Positions 1 through 9,405 of a stretch of DNA of 28,571 nucleotides are shown here, one piece after another. The notes under the pieces are model-generated. The model searched no databases. It worked only from the letters and a program-made list of their open reading frames with translations, and was not told the DNA's origin. Source of the DNA: Gammaproteobacteria bacterium (lineage in GTDB: Bacteria; Pseudomonadota; Gammaproteobacteria; Pseudomonadales; Cellvibrionaceae); assembly GCA_021151835.1 (NCBI GenBank), contig JAGKWO010000050.1, positions 1-28,571 of the forward strand, given 5' to 3'. The position numbers and the translations under genes were made by a program. Position 1 is the stretch's first letter. The number at the start of each line of letters is the position of its first letter.

Positions 1-22
1 CAAATAATGGTGATGTGGAACT

Positions 23-3000
23 ATGCGGTTAAAGTGCATCAAGCTGGCTGGCTTTAAATCTTTCGTTGATCCGACGACGGTCAACTTTCCCAGCAATTTA
101 TGCGCTGTTGTAGGTCCCAATGGTTGCGGTAAGTCCAACATCATCGATGCCGTGCGCTGGGTAATGGGTGAATCTTCCGCCAAAAACCTGCGCGGTGAAA
201 ACATGACCGACGTTATCTTTAACGGCTCCAGCGGCCGGAAACCGGTCGGTCAGGCTTCTATTGAATTGGTATTCGACAACTCGGATGCCACCCTCACCGG
301 CGAATACGCCGGCTTTACTGAAATCAGTATCAAACGCAAAGTGTCGCGCGATGGCGACAACAGCTATTACCTGAATGGCACCAAGTGCCGCCGCCGCGAT
401 ATTACCGACATCTTCCTGGGGACCGGTTTGGGGCCGCGCAGTTACGCGATTATCGAGCAGGGCATGATCTCCAAATTGATCGAAGCCAAGCCCGAAGAAT
501 TGCGCGTTTATATCGAGGAAGCGGCGGGCATTTCCAAATACAAAGAGCGACGTAAAGATACTGAAAACCGTATGCGCCGTACCCAGGAAAACCTGGAGCG
601 TCTAACAGATATCCGCGATGAACTGGAGCGCCAGCTTTCCCGTTTGCAACGCCAGGCGCAAGCCGCCGAAAAATATGCAGAGTACAAAAAAGAAGAGCGT
701 TTATTAAAAGCGCAATTACAAGCATTGAAATACCAGCAACTGGATCTGCAAGCGAAAGCCAAACAAGCAGGCATTCGCGATCTGGAGCTGCGTATGGAAT
801 CCTTTGTCACTGATCAGGTTAACAAAGACACGCAAATTGAAAAATATCGCGCGCAATACACCGAGCTGGGCGATAAATTTAATGAAGTCCAAGGCCGTTA
901 TTATGCGATAGGTGCTGAAATCGCCCGCCTTGAACAAAGCATCCAGCACGCTAACGAACGCGCCCGCCAGCTACAAGCTGACCTTGATCAAACCACACGC
1001 GATAGTAAGGAAGCCGAAGAAAATTTAGCGGTGGATACGCAAAAAGCTGAAACCTGGGAAGCCGAATTACTTGAATTGGAACCGGAGCTGGATTTAATCA
1101 AAGCCGCCGAAGAAACCTCCAGTGAATCATTGATTGACGCTGAAGAATCCATGCAGCGTTGGCAAAACGAATGGGACAGTTTTAACCAGCGTGCCTCCGA
1201 ACCGCGTCAGCGCGCGGAAGTGCAACAATCCCGTATCCAGCACCTTGAGCAAGTTCAACAGCGTTTGTTGCAACGTATCGAAAAATTGCGTGAAGAAAAA
1301 AATAATTTGCAGGAAGGCTCCGAGGACGAGTCTATTCACCAATTGAATGAACAATTGGCAGAAATGGATTTGGTGGCTGAAGAAAAACGCACCAAACTCG
1401 ATGAACAATCTGAACAGCTCGACAACACCCGCAACGACAACAATCGCCTGGTTGCTGAACTTGACCAGGTCAAAAGTAAATTGCAAACCATGCGCGGTCG
1501 CCACGCTTCATTGGAAGCATTGCAACAGGCCGCGTTGGGCGAAAAAAATAAAGCAGTTACCCAATGGTTAAACCAGCAGGGTTTGAGTGGCAATACGCGT
1601 TTGGCGGAATCGGTCAGTGTTGATGACGGTTGGGATAAAGCACTGGAAACAGTATTGGGTTCCAGCTTGCAAGCGGTCTGCGCTGACAACCTGGATTCTG
1701 CTGCAACCTTATTGAGTGATTTGACACAAGGTGAATTGGTTTTATTTGATACCGCAGCAAAAACTGCCGCTGTTTCTTTCACTAAAGCGAAATTGCTTGG
1801 CGATAAAGTAAGCGCGCCCTGGGATGTTAATGGTGTGCTCGCCGGTATTTACATCGCCGAAGATTTAAATGAAGCCCTGGCATTACGTAAGCAGTTGAGC
1901 GCGGGTGAATCGGTCATTACCCGCGATGGTATCTGGTTGAGTCCGCATTGGGTGCGCGTCACGCGCGATACCGATGCCAGCTCTGGGGTCATCGCCCGTC
2001 GCCAGGAATTGGAAGAATTAAGCGCGCAGTTAGCGGATGCTGAAGAGCAAGTTGAATTGCTGAACCTGCAATTGGAAGAAGGGCGTGCAACTGTCAAACG
2101 CCTGGAGCAGGATCGTGAAACATTGCGGCGCGAAGTAGATGAGCAAAACCGTAAATACGGTGAGTTGCGCTCACAGCTCAGCGCCAAACAAGTTCGTGTT
2201 GAGCAAATCAATATGCGCCGTGAGCGTGCTGAAAATGAAATTCGTGAAGCGCGCGAACAAATGGAACAGGAAGCAGAGCATTTATCCGAAGCGCGTATGA
2301 TCCTGAGTGAAGCCATCGACATGATGGAGCAGGACACCGAGTTACGTGAAACCTTACTGCAACAGCGCGATGATATTCGTACCGGGCTGGATACTGCCCG
2401 CCAACGTGCCCGTCACGACAAAGATAAAGCCCATGAGCTGGCGATGCGCTTCCAATCGGTAAAAACCCAACTGGATTCCATTCGTTTGGGAATTGGCCGT
2501 TTACAAGAGCAAACATCGCGGTTACACGAGCGCCGTGAAAATTTGCTGGCAAGCATCGCCGATAATCGCGATCCGGTTGAAGAGTATAAACTCGAGCTTG
2601 AAGCGAGCCTTGCCAAACGGTTGTCGGTTGAGGCTTCATTAACGGAAGCGCGGCGCGCATTGGAAACGGTTGAGCATGAATTGCGTAATTCCGAACAGGC
2701 GCGCAGCCGTGCGGAACAGGAAGTGCAAGCAGTGCGCGCGCATCTCGAGCAGGAGCGTTTGGCTGCACAAATGTTTGAGGTTCAGCGTGCAACTATTGTT
2801 GAGCAGTTGCAGGAAGAAGAATTAAACCTGGACACTATCCTGGCGGAAATGCCGGAAGGTACTGAAGTAAAACCGCTGGAAGAGGAACTGGATGCGATTG
2901 CGGGGCGAATTGCCCGCCTTGGCCCAATTAACCTCGCCGCAATTGATGAATATAAAACTGAATCCGAGCGCAAAAATTATCTGGATGCACAAAACGCAGA

Positions 3001-3532
3001 TTTAATGGAAGCGCTGGAAACGTTGGAAAATGCAATCAAGCGCATTGATCGTGAAACACGTACTCGCTTCAAAGAAACCTTCGATCAGGTTAACAAGAGT
3101 TTGCAGGAGCTATTCCCCAAAGTATTTGGTGGCGGCCATGCCTACCTGGAATTAACCGGCGACGAATTGCTCGATACCGGCATTGCTATTATGGCGCGCC
3201 CGCCGGGCAAGCGTAACAGTACAATCCATTTGCTCTCCGGTGGTGAAAAAGCACTGACAGCCATTGCTCTGGTATTTTCCATTTTCCGTTTGAACCCGGC
3301 GCCTTTCTGTATGCTCGATGAAGTTGATGCACCGCTTGACGATGCCAACGTTGGCCGCTACGCGCGCATGGTGGAAGAAATGTCAGAACATGTGCAGTTT
3401 ATTTATATCACCCACAACAAAAACGCGATGGAAATGGCGCATCAACTCTTGGGTGTTACCATGCATGAACCGGGCGTTTCCCGGTTGGTAACGGTCGATG
3501 TGGACGAAGCTGCAGAATTGGCTGCAGTTTAA
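23..3532 (+). CDS. smc: Chromosome partition/condensin protein Smc
   Basis: The 1169-residue product has the full layout of bacterial Smc, the ATP-driven DNA-loop-organising subunit that works with ScpA and ScpB on the nucleoid. The N-terminal head has Walker A GPNGCGKS (residues 31-38). Long coiled-coil arms rich in Glu, Gln, Arg and Leu flank a globular hinge at about residues 515-660. The C-terminal head carries the ABC signature LSGGEKAL near residue 1070 and Walker B CMLDEVDAP near residue 1096. Length matches the family. It starts the smc-zipA-ligA series, with zipA 28 bases downstream. scpA and scpB are not in the window. The ATG at 23 gives the expected N-terminus MRLKCIKLAGFKSF. Confidence 0.97.
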   Translation: MRLKCIKLAGFKSFVDPTTVNFPSNLCAVVGPNGCGKSNIIDAVRWVMGESSAKNLRGENMTDVIFNGSSGRKPVGQASIELVFDNSDATLTGEYAGFTEISIKRKVSRDGDNSYYLNGTKCRRRDITDIFLGTGLGPRSYAIIEQGMISKLIEAKPEELRVYIEEAAGISKYKERRKDTENRMRRTQENLERLTDIRDELERQLSRLQRQAQAAEKYAEYKKEERLLKAQLQALKYQQLDLQAKAKQAGIRDLELRMESFVTDQVNKDTQIEKYRAQYTELGDKFNEVQGRYYAIGAEIARLEQSIQHANERARQLQADLDQTTRDSKEAEENLAVDTQKAETWEAELLELEPELDLIKAAEETSSESLIDAEESMQRWQNEWDSFNQRASEPRQRAEVQQSRIQHLEQVQQRLLQRIEKLREEKNNLQEGSEDESIHQLNEQLAEMDLVAEEKRTKLDEQSEQLDNTRNDNNRLVAELDQVKSKLQTMRGRHASLEALQQAALGEKNKAVTQWLNQQGLSGNTRLAESVSVDDGWDKALETVLGSSLQAVCADNLDSAATLLSDLTQGELVLFDTAAKTAAVSFTKAKLLGDKVSAPWDVNGVLAGIYIAEDLNEALALRKQLSAGESVITRDGIWLSPHWVRVTRDTDASSGVIARRQELEELSAQLADAEEQVELLNLQLEEGRATVKRLEQDRETLRREVDEQNRKYGELRSQLSAKQVRVEQINMRRERAENEIREAREQMEQEAEHLSEARMILSEAIDMMEQDTELRETLLQQRDDIRTGLDTARQRARHDKDKAHELAMRFQSVKTQLDSIRLGIGRLQEQTSRLHERRENLLASIADNRDPVEEYKLELEASLAKRLSVEASLTEARRALETVEHELRNSEQARSRAEQEVQAVRAHLEQERLAAQMFEVQRATIVEQLQEEELNLDTILAEMPEGTEVKPLEEELDAIAGRIARLGPINLAAIDEYKTESERKNYLDAQNADLMEALETLENAIKRIDRETRTRFKETFDQVNKSLQELFPKVFGGGHAYLELTGDELLDTGIAIMARPPGKRNSTIHLLSGGEKALTAIALVFSIFRLNPAPFCMLDEVDAPLDDANVGRYARMVEEMSEHVQFIYITHNKNAMEMAHQLLGVTMHEPGVSRLVTVDVDEAAELAAV

Positions 3533-3560
3533 TATTGAATAATTTATTACGGATCAACTT

Positions 3561-4733
3561 ATGAAAGATTGGCTCATCATCATAGGTACTATTTTGATTC
3601 TGGTTATTCTTATTGACGGAATCAGACGCAAGCGTAATGAACGCTACGGCAGCATTAAAGTATCGCGCTCGTTGAAAAAGAGCTTGCGGAGTCATTCTGA
3701 TGATAATGACGATATTCCCGAGGAAACCCCGAGTTATACCAGCGAATTGCCTAATGGCGGTGCACGCGTAATCGGGCAGCGGGACCCCAGTATTCCCATT
3801 CCAAGTATTGAGAAAAAAGCGCAGGCAAAATCCTACATTGAAAAACGTTCGCGCCCTGACGGTGACGCTCCGGTCGTTGAGCGCAGGTCAGCGCGCGAGC
3901 CACAACAAACCAGTTTGAATCTGGGTGAGTCTGTTCCCTTATTAATGGAGTCGGTTGAAGAAGCCAGGACAGAGCCTTTTATTAATGAGCAAGGCAATCA
4001 GGAGCGTATCGAACCCGGTTTTTCTGCATCGCGCGATGATGATCTTGATGATCTTGATGAGCAGTATGATGAGCGTGACGATTATGACGCTGACGACCGT
4101 TATCAAGACGAGCGTGATGATTATCGCGCTGAGGATTTGCAAGAAGAATCCGATGATTATGCCGAAGCCGATGATGATCACCATTATGATGCTGATGACT
4201 ACGATAGTGACGAATACGATGAGCAAGAGGATATTGATAGCGAGCGCGACGGCCAATCACAACAAAATCTTGCCAGTAAGCAGCCCGCTGAACCGGAAGA
4301 AGTATTAATTATTAATGTCATGGCCCACAAAGGCGAAATGTTGAATGGTGCCGATTTGCTCGACGTGATTTTGCAATGCGGAATGCGCTACGGCAGCATG
4401 GATATTTTCCATCGCTACAGCGATGCAAAAGGTGAGGGCGCGTTATTGTTCAGCATGGCGAATATGGTGAAGCCGGGCACGTTTGATCTGGATGCAATGG
4501 ATGAATTTGAAACACCCGGCGTAAGTTTATTTATGACCTTGCCAATTGACGCCGACTCTATGCAATCGTTCGATTTGATGGTGGATACCGCGCAAGCTAT
4601 TGCGGAAGGTTTGAATGGCGAATTAAAAGATGAGCAGCGCAGTGCAATGACTCGCCAGACATTGGAGCATTGCCGCCAGCGTATTCGCGATTTTGAACGT
4701 ATGCGTTTATTCCGTCGTCCACCGCGCCATTAA
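3561..4733 (+). CDS. zipA: Cell division protein ZipA
   Basis: ZipA is the inner-membrane protein that tethers FtsZ to the membrane and helps assemble the divisome. The 390-residue product starts with a single N-terminal membrane segment (LIIIGTILILVILI, residues about 4-18) followed by a basic patch. A long hydrophilic linker follows, extremely rich in Asp, Glu and Tyr between residues about 150 and 230. The C-terminal FtsZ-binding domain (about 245-385) begins near EEVLIINVMAHKGE and includes the stretch GMRYGSMDIFHRY. The order smc-zipA-ligA supports the call. The linker is longer and more acidic than the usual Pro/Gln-rich one; linkers of this family vary widely, so this need not affect function. 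Confidence 0.95.
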   Translation: MKDWLIIIGTILILVILIDGIRRKRNERYGSIKVSRSLKKSLRSHSDDNDDIPEETPSYTSELPNGGARVIGQRDPSIPIPSIEKKAQAKSYIEKRSRPDGDAPVVERRSAREPQQTSLNLGESVPLLMESVEEARTEPFINEQGNQERIEPGFSASRDDDLDDLDEQYDERDDYDADDRYQDERDDYRAEDLQEESDDYAEADDDHHYDADDYDSDEYDEQEDIDSERDGQSQQNLASKQPAEPEEVLIINVMAHKGEMLNGADLLDVILQCGMRYGSMDIFHRYSDAKGEGALLFSMANMVKPGTFDLDAMDEFETPGVSLFMTLPIDADSMQSFDLMVDTAQAIAEGLNGELKDEQRSAMTRQTLEHCRQRIRDFERMRLFRRPPRH

Positions 4734-4839
4734 TTCAATCTGCCACAAGGATGTGTAAAAAATTATTTGGAACCCAGCGCCGCAAGCTAAGGCATGAATC
4801 GCGCATAGCCCCAAGCCGAATCATCAGGTATTTTTATTC

Positions 4840-6879
4840 ATGTCTACTCCTTCTTTAGAAAATATTCTTCCCGAAATTAATGAGCTGCGGAAGCAAATCA
4901 ATTTCCATAGCTATCGTTATTATGCGCTTGATGACCCTGAAATCACTGACGCTGACTATGATCGCCTGATGCGTCGCCTGATTGAGCTGGAGACACAGTA
5001 TCCTCAAGCAATTACTCCTGATTCGCCAACGCAGCGCGTAGGTGCAACACCCTTGACCGCATTTCAAACCGTCGTGCACGAAATGCCGATGCTATCGCTC
5101 GACAACGCATTTAGCGATGAGGAATTGCTGGCATTTAACCAACGCATTCTGGATCGTTTAAAAACATCGGGCGATATTGAATATGCCTGTGAAGTAAAGC
5201 TTGATGGCATTGCCGTCAGCCTTTTGTATCGCGATGGTATGCTGGTTCGCGGCGCTACTCGTGGTGATGGCACTAACGGTGAAAATATCACCCAAAACGT
5301 CCGCACCATTAATTCAATTCCGCTGCGTTTGCATGGCGATGATTTCCCGGCAGTGCTGGAAGTGCGCGGCGAAATCTATATGCCCAAAACGGCATTTAAT
5401 GCACTTAACGAAAAAGCGCGCGCTGCGGATGAAAAATTATTTGTAAATCCGCGCAATGCGGCAGCAGGTGCATTGCGCCAGCTGGATTCACGTATTACTG
5501 CAAGCCGTCGCCTGGAAATGTGCGCCTATAGCGTCGGTTTGGTTGAAGGTGGTGAGTTGCCCGCGACACACAGTGGCTTGTTGGGTGCATTAAAACGCTG
5601 GGGCTTTTTAACCAACCGCGAAACGGATGTGGCAAAAAATATCCAGCAAGCGATTGAGTTCTATCGTCGCATTGGCGCAAAGCGTGATGCGCTCGCTTAC
5701 GATATTGATGGCATTGTATTTAAAGTGAATTCCCGCCAGTTGCAAAATGAATTGGGTTTTATCTCCCGTGCGCCCCGTTGGGCTATCGCTTATAAATTTC
5801 CAGCACAAGAGGAATCTACAACATTATTGGATGTGGAATTCCAGGTCGGGCGAACCGGTGCTGTAACTCCTGTTGCGCGTTTGCAGCCGGTGTTTGTCGG
5901 CGGTGTTACTGTGTCCAATGCAACGCTTCACAATCGCGATGAAATCCAGCGCCTTGGTTTAAAAATTGGCGACACGGTTATTGTTCGCCGCGCGGGTGAC
6001 GTCATTCCGCAGATCGTGCAAGTGATAGAAGCCCGGCGTCCTGACAATGCGCGCGCGATTATTTTTCCCGAGCATTGCCCTGTGTGCGGCTCGCCAGTAG
6101 AAACCGTTGCCGATGAAGCGGTTGCGCGCTGCTCCGGTGGCTTGGTGTGTGCGGCGCAACGCAAAGAAGCGATCAAACATTTTGCTGCGCGCAAAGCCAT
6201 GAATGTAGAGGGCTTGGGTGATAAGCTGGTCGAACAATTGGTAGATCTTGGCTTGGTAAATACACTGGCTGATATTTACAGTTTGACGCGCGAGCAATTG
6301 GCTGGCCTGGATCGGATGGGTGAAAAATCGGCCGATAATATTTTGCTTGCGCTCGAAAATACCAAGAAAACGACCTTGGCGAGATTTATTTTTGCGCTAG
6401 GCATTCGCGAAGTCGGTGAGGCTACTGCGCGCAATTTTGCCAATTATTTTGGCAGTTTTGAGGCGTTGGCCGCAGCAGATGAAGAAACCTTGCAAAAAGT
6501 GCCGGATGTCGGCCCGGTAGTTGCGCATTTTGTTGCTGAATTTTTCGCGCAGGAATCGAATCGCGTCGCGGTTGAAAAGCTGCGCGATGCCGGTATCCAT
6601 TGGGATAATATCGAAGTAGCAAGCCCGCAAGCGCTGCCATTAAATGGCCTCACCTATGTATTAACCGGTACCCTGGAAGCCTTGTCGCGCGATGATGCTA
6701 AAGCCCATTTGCTGGCATTGGGGGCAAAAGTGGCTGGCAGTGTTTCGGCAAAAACGGATTATGTGGTTGCCGGTCCCGGTGCCGGTTCAAAATTGGCAAA
6801 AGCAGAAGAGCTTGGTCTGAAAATAATGGACGAAGCCGCACTACTTGAATTACTGCGCGAGCATGGACGGTCTATTTAA
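4840..6879 (+). CDS. ligA: NAD-dependent DNA ligase LigA
   Basis: LigA seals nicks in duplex DNA during replication and repair, using NAD+ to adenylate an active-site lysine. The 679-residue product is full length. It has the N-terminal Ia domain with the YYALDDPEITDADYD region, nucleotidyl-transfer motif KLDG with catalytic Lys120, an OB fold, a Cys4 zinc finger (Cys413, 416, 431 and 437), helix-hairpin-helix repeats (for example LGIREVGEATARNFANYF) and a C-terminal BRCT domain starting near LNGLTYVLTGTLE. It lies 106 bases after zipA, and a putative AGGT ribosome binding site lies a little far upstream of the ATG. The next gene begins one base after its stop codon, so the two are probably cotranscribed. 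Confidence 0.98.
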   Translation: MSTPSLENILPEINELRKQINFHSYRYYALDDPEITDADYDRLMRRLIELETQYPQAITPDSPTQRVGATPLTAFQTVVHEMPMLSLDNAFSDEELLAFNQRILDRLKTSGDIEYACEVKLDGIAVSLLYRDGMLVRGATRGDGTNGENITQNVRTINSIPLRLHGDDFPAVLEVRGEIYMPKTAFNALNEKARAADEKLFVNPRNAAAGALRQLDSRITASRRLEMCAYSVGLVEGGELPATHSGLLGALKRWGFLTNRETDVAKNIQQAIEFYRRIGAKRDALAYDIDGIVFKVNSRQLQNELGFISRAPRWAIAYKFPAQEESTTLLDVEFQVGRTGAVTPVARLQPVFVGGVTVSNATLHNRDEIQRLGLKIGDTVIVRRAGDVIPQIVQVIEARRPDNARAIIFPEHCPVCGSPVETVADEAVARCSGGLVCAAQRKEAIKHFAARKAMNVEGLGDKLVEQLVDLGLVNTLADIYSLTREQLAGLDRMGEKSADNILLALENTKKTTLARFIFALGIREVGEATARNFANYFGSFEALAAADEETLQKVPDVGPVVAHFVAEFFAQESNRVAVEKLRDAGIHWDNIEVASPQALPLNGLTYVLTGTLEALSRDDAKAHLLALGAKVAGSVSAKTDYVVAGPGAGSKLAKAEELGLKIMDEAALLELLREHGRSI

Positions 6880-6880
6880 T

Positions 6881-7489
6881 ATGGTTTCGTTCCTGAAAAT
6901 ATTGTTAGTAACAAGTGTGTTGGGAATGGTTGGTTGTTCAACCTTACCGCCCTCCAATCCCAATAACCTATGCGATATTTTTGATGAAAAATCGTCATGG
7001 TACAAAGATGCCAAAAAAGCGGAAAAACGCTGGGGCTCTCCGGTGCCGGTGATGATGTCGATGATGTACCAGGAATCCATGTTCAGGCACAACGCACGCA
7101 CGCCGCGCACAAAAATCCTGTGGATTTTTCCGGGGCCGCGCAAGAGTGACGCTTTTGGATATCCGCAAGCGAAAAATGCGGTGTGGGATGAATACCAGGA
7201 TCAAGGCGGAAACAGTTTTGCCCGGCGCGATAATTTTGGTGATGCAATAGATTTTATCGGCTGGTACAACAAACAAAGCCAAAAACGTAGCCGTATTGGT
7301 TCAGGTGATAGCTACAATTTGTACCTTGCCTATCACGAAGGGCACGGTGGTTATAATCGCGGTACTTATCGCCAGAAAGGCTGGTTGATGAATACTGCGC
7401 GCAAAGTTGAAACCCGTTCGCAGCAATATGCAAATCAATTGCAGCGTTGTGAAGAGCGTTTTAAAGGCAGTTGGTGGTGGCCTTTCTAA
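6881..7489 (+). CDS. Lipoprotein with lytic transglycosylase-like (SLT-type) features
   Basis: This is a predicted outer-membrane lipoprotein of about 202 residues. The N-terminus MVSFLKILLVTSVLGMVGCS is a lipoprotein signal with Cys19 as lipidation site and Ser at +2. The mature part has features of small SLT-domain proteins: an early Glu in MMYQESMFRHNA, an aromatic-rich core, and AYHEGHGGYNRGTY towards the C-terminus, which resembles the substrate-groove motif of lytic transglycosylases. Enzymatic function (cleavage of peptidoglycan glycan strands) is inferred from these motifs. A small lipoprotein follows ligA in Pseudomonas as well. The ATG at 6881 is preferred over one at 6845 because it puts the signal peptide at the very N-terminus. 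Confidence 0.75.
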   Translation: MVSFLKILLVTSVLGMVGCSTLPPSNPNNLCDIFDEKSSWYKDAKKAEKRWGSPVPVMMSMMYQESMFRHNARTPRTKILWIFPGPRKSDAFGYPQAKNAVWDEYQDQGGNSFARRDNFGDAIDFIGWYNKQSQKRSRIGSGDSYNLYLAYHEGHGGYNRGTYRQKGWLMNTARKVETRSQQYANQLQRCEERFKGSWWWPF

Positions 7490-7504
7490 AGTAGAGAAAC
7501 AGCT

Positions 7505-7930
7505 ATGGATCAAGAATCAATTGTTTATGGTTGTATCAAGGATATAGCGCCGACAACGGCGGAATCAGAACGGATTCGGGTAAATCGCGCTGCCATGTTG
7601 TCGTTGCCGCGCGCAGAAGAATGGCCGTTTTTAAGTCAGGAAATGTTTTCGATTCCGAGTGTGGAATCTGCTTTTTACAACTACCAAACGGAAGTAATGC
7701 ATTTCGGTGCATCGTATAAAGCTGTTGAATATGAATGGGATCAATGGATCGCCCAATTTGAATCACTGTTGAGCAAAATGTACTGGGTTTCTGCCACGGT
7801 GCATTTGGAAACTGAATTATCCGGCACCCATACGTTTACCTGGGAAGCGGAAAGTGGTTATCACAAACCGGGCTCGGGCGATATGCGTGTGCGGTGTGAG
7901 TGGAGCCATGAAGGCTCGCTCAGTATTTAA
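7505..7930 (+). CDS. Conserved hypothetical protein, 141 residues
   Basis: I do not recognise a named family or function. The product is a soluble 141-residue acidic protein without signal peptide or membrane segment. It contains well-formed blocks such as EEWPFLSQEMFSIPS, VMHFGASYKAVEYEWDQW and a C-terminal strand-rich part with VHLETELSGTHTFTWEAE and DMRVRCEW. Aromatic- and charge-dense blocks like these suggest a conserved globular fold, and similar short proteins occur in other gammaproteobacteria as far as I recall. It lies 15 bases after the lipoprotein gene and 53 before hemB, so it is probably in the same transcript. Real coding potential is strong; the role is unknown. Confidence 0.8.
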   Translation: MDQESIVYGCIKDIAPTTAESERIRVNRAAMLSLPRAEEWPFLSQEMFSIPSVESAFYNYQTEVMHFGASYKAVEYEWDQWIAQFESLLSKMYWVSATVHLETELSGTHTFTWEAESGYHKPGSGDMRVRCEWSHEGSLSI

Positions 7931-7983
7931 TATTTTTACCGGTCCGATTATTTTTTATCGGCATGACATACAGGCATACCATT

Positions 7984-8967
7984 ATGCAAATTCCATTAAC
8001 CATACCGGATTTTCGTTTTCGCCGTTTGCGCAAAACAACTGCACTGCGGGAATTGGTGCGTGAAACCCATGTGCGCATGAGCGATTTTATTCTGCCCATT
8101 TTTATCGAAGAAGGTATTGATGCTCCGGTGCCGATTAAATCCATGCCGGATGTTTATCGCTATCCTGAAGCACAACTGGCGGAAATTGTGCAACGTGCGT
8201 GGAGCAAAGGTGTACGTGCGGTTCTTTTATTCGGTGTGTCGACGCATAAGGATGCTATTGGTTCAGACACCTGGACAGAAGACGGATTGCTGGCGCGCAT
8301 GATTCGTGTTGCCAAGCAAGCGCAGCCGGAAATGCTGGTGATCAGCGATAATTGTTTTTGCGAATACACAACCCATGGCCATTGCGGTGTAGTGCATGAC
8401 CATGATGTTGATAACGATAAAACCCTTGCCAATTTGCAAAAGCAAGTTGTGCTCGCAGCGCAAGCCGGCGTGGATATGATTGCACCATCGGGCATGATGG
8501 ATGGCATGATCAGCGCAATTCGCACAGCATTGGATGCTGCCGGTTTTACGCACATTCCCATCATGTCCTATTCCACTAAATTTGCTTCTGCATTCTATGG
8601 CCCGTTCCGCGATGCCGTGGATAGCAGTTTTAAAGGCACGCGCAACACTTACCAGATGGACCCGGCAAATGGCCGTGAAGCCCTCGCCGAATCATTGCAG
8701 GATGAAGCTGAAGGTGCAGATATCCTGATGGTAAAACCGGGTATCGCTTATCTCGATGTGCTCGCACATATTCGCGCAAATTCAGCACGCCCGTTGGCTG
8801 TTTATCACGTGAGTGGTGAATATGCTATGGTAAAAGCGGCTGCGGCTGCCGGTGTAATCGATGAAAAAGCGATTGTGCTGGAAACCATGACCGCATTCAA
8901 ACGTGCCGGTGCCGATTTAATCATCACCTATTACGCCGAAAAAATGGCCGATTGGCTTAATACTTAA
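7984..8967 (+). CDS. hemB: Delta-aminolevulinic acid dehydratase (porphobilinogen synthase)
   Basis: HemB condenses two molecules of 5-aminolevulinate into porphobilinogen, the second committed step of haem and other tetrapyrrole synthesis, in the cytosol. The 327-residue product contains both Schiff-base lysines, Lys199 in SYSTKFASAFYGPF and Lys251 in LMVKPGIAYLD. It also has the metal-site motif DNCFCEYTTHGHCG with Cys124, Cys126 and Cys134. Three cysteines here mark the zinc-dependent type, whereas Pseudomonas aeruginosa PBGS has an Asp-rich magnesium version. The ATG at 7984 (MQIPLTIPDFRFRRLR) fits the usual N-terminus; an in-frame ATG at 7963 would add seven residues without a better ribosome binding site. 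Confidence 0.97.
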   Translation: MQIPLTIPDFRFRRLRKTTALRELVRETHVRMSDFILPIFIEEGIDAPVPIKSMPDVYRYPEAQLAEIVQRAWSKGVRAVLLFGVSTHKDAIGSDTWTEDGLLARMIRVAKQAQPEMLVISDNCFCEYTTHGHCGVVHDHDVDNDKTLANLQKQVVLAAQAGVDMIAPSGMMDGMISAIRTALDAAGFTHIPIMSYSTKFASAFYGPFRDAVDSSFKGTRNTYQMDPANGREALAESLQDEAEGADILMVKPGIAYLDVLAHIRANSARPLAVYHVSGEYAMVKAAAAAGVIDEKAIVLETMTAFKRAGADLIITYYAEKMADWLNT

Positions 8968-9002
8968 TTTAAATTTTTCCCTCTGGGATTTACGAGTTAT
9001 TT

Positions 9003-9377
9003 ATGTTGACGTTCTATCGCAATAATCAATTGGTTGTCAGTTTGTTTGCTGCGAGTTTGCTCATGGTTTGTATTGGTGTAGTAGCCGTTAATTATTTTAA
9101 CCGTCAAGCCCAGCAAGAAACGCTGGCAAATGAACAAGCCCGGCGAATCTCCGGTATCGCTGCCCAAGCGGAGCAACAATTACAAGCCACGCAGGTTAAT
9201 AGTTCCGGTGATGCGCTTGCGGATGTCATTCCTGCCGCTTCTGTTGCTCGTGTATCGGCGATCAATGAGCGCGAAGTCGTTGTCGGCAGTGCCGATTGGT
9301 GTGAAACCCGAATGGTAAAACCGGCCGATGAGTGGACTTTGGAAGATCAACAAACTTTTGCGCGGCATTGCATTTAG
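9003..9377 (+). CDS. Small membrane protein with DUF3012-like C-terminus
   Basis: The 124-residue product has one N-terminal membrane segment (about residues 9-30, VVSLFAASLLMVCIGVVAV) and a Gln/Ala-rich linker. Its C-terminal block reads WCETRMVKPADEWTLEDQQ and then FARHC. The pattern WCE, then KP, then WT, then a C-terminal HC matches what I know of DUF3012, a short domain usually found in small lipoproteins of gammaproteobacteria. Here it is carried on a transmembrane anchor rather than a lipoprotein signal. Function is unknown. It lies 35 bases after hemB and 28 bases before the mksF-like gene, so it could belong to either transcript. The two cysteines in the tail could form a disulfide if this part is periplasmic. 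Confidence 0.65.
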   Translation: MLTFYRNNQLVVSLFAASLLMVCIGVVAVNYFNRQAQQETLANEQARRISGIAAQAEQQLQATQVNSSGDALADVIPAASVARVSAINEREVVVGSADWCETRMVKPADEWTLEDQQTFARHCI

Positions 9378-9405
9378 TGCAGTGCCGTTGCTGTGAAATT
9401 ATCTG

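Noticed and set aside
1127..2792. Several long minus-strand open frames opposite smc
   Set aside because: They arise from biased codon use in the coiled-coil arms and show no protein-family features.
3942..4260. Two long minus-strand open frames (Ile-rich and His-rich products) opposite zipA
   Set aside because: They mirror the repetitive Asp/Tyr codons of the ZipA linker; compositional artefact of an established gene.
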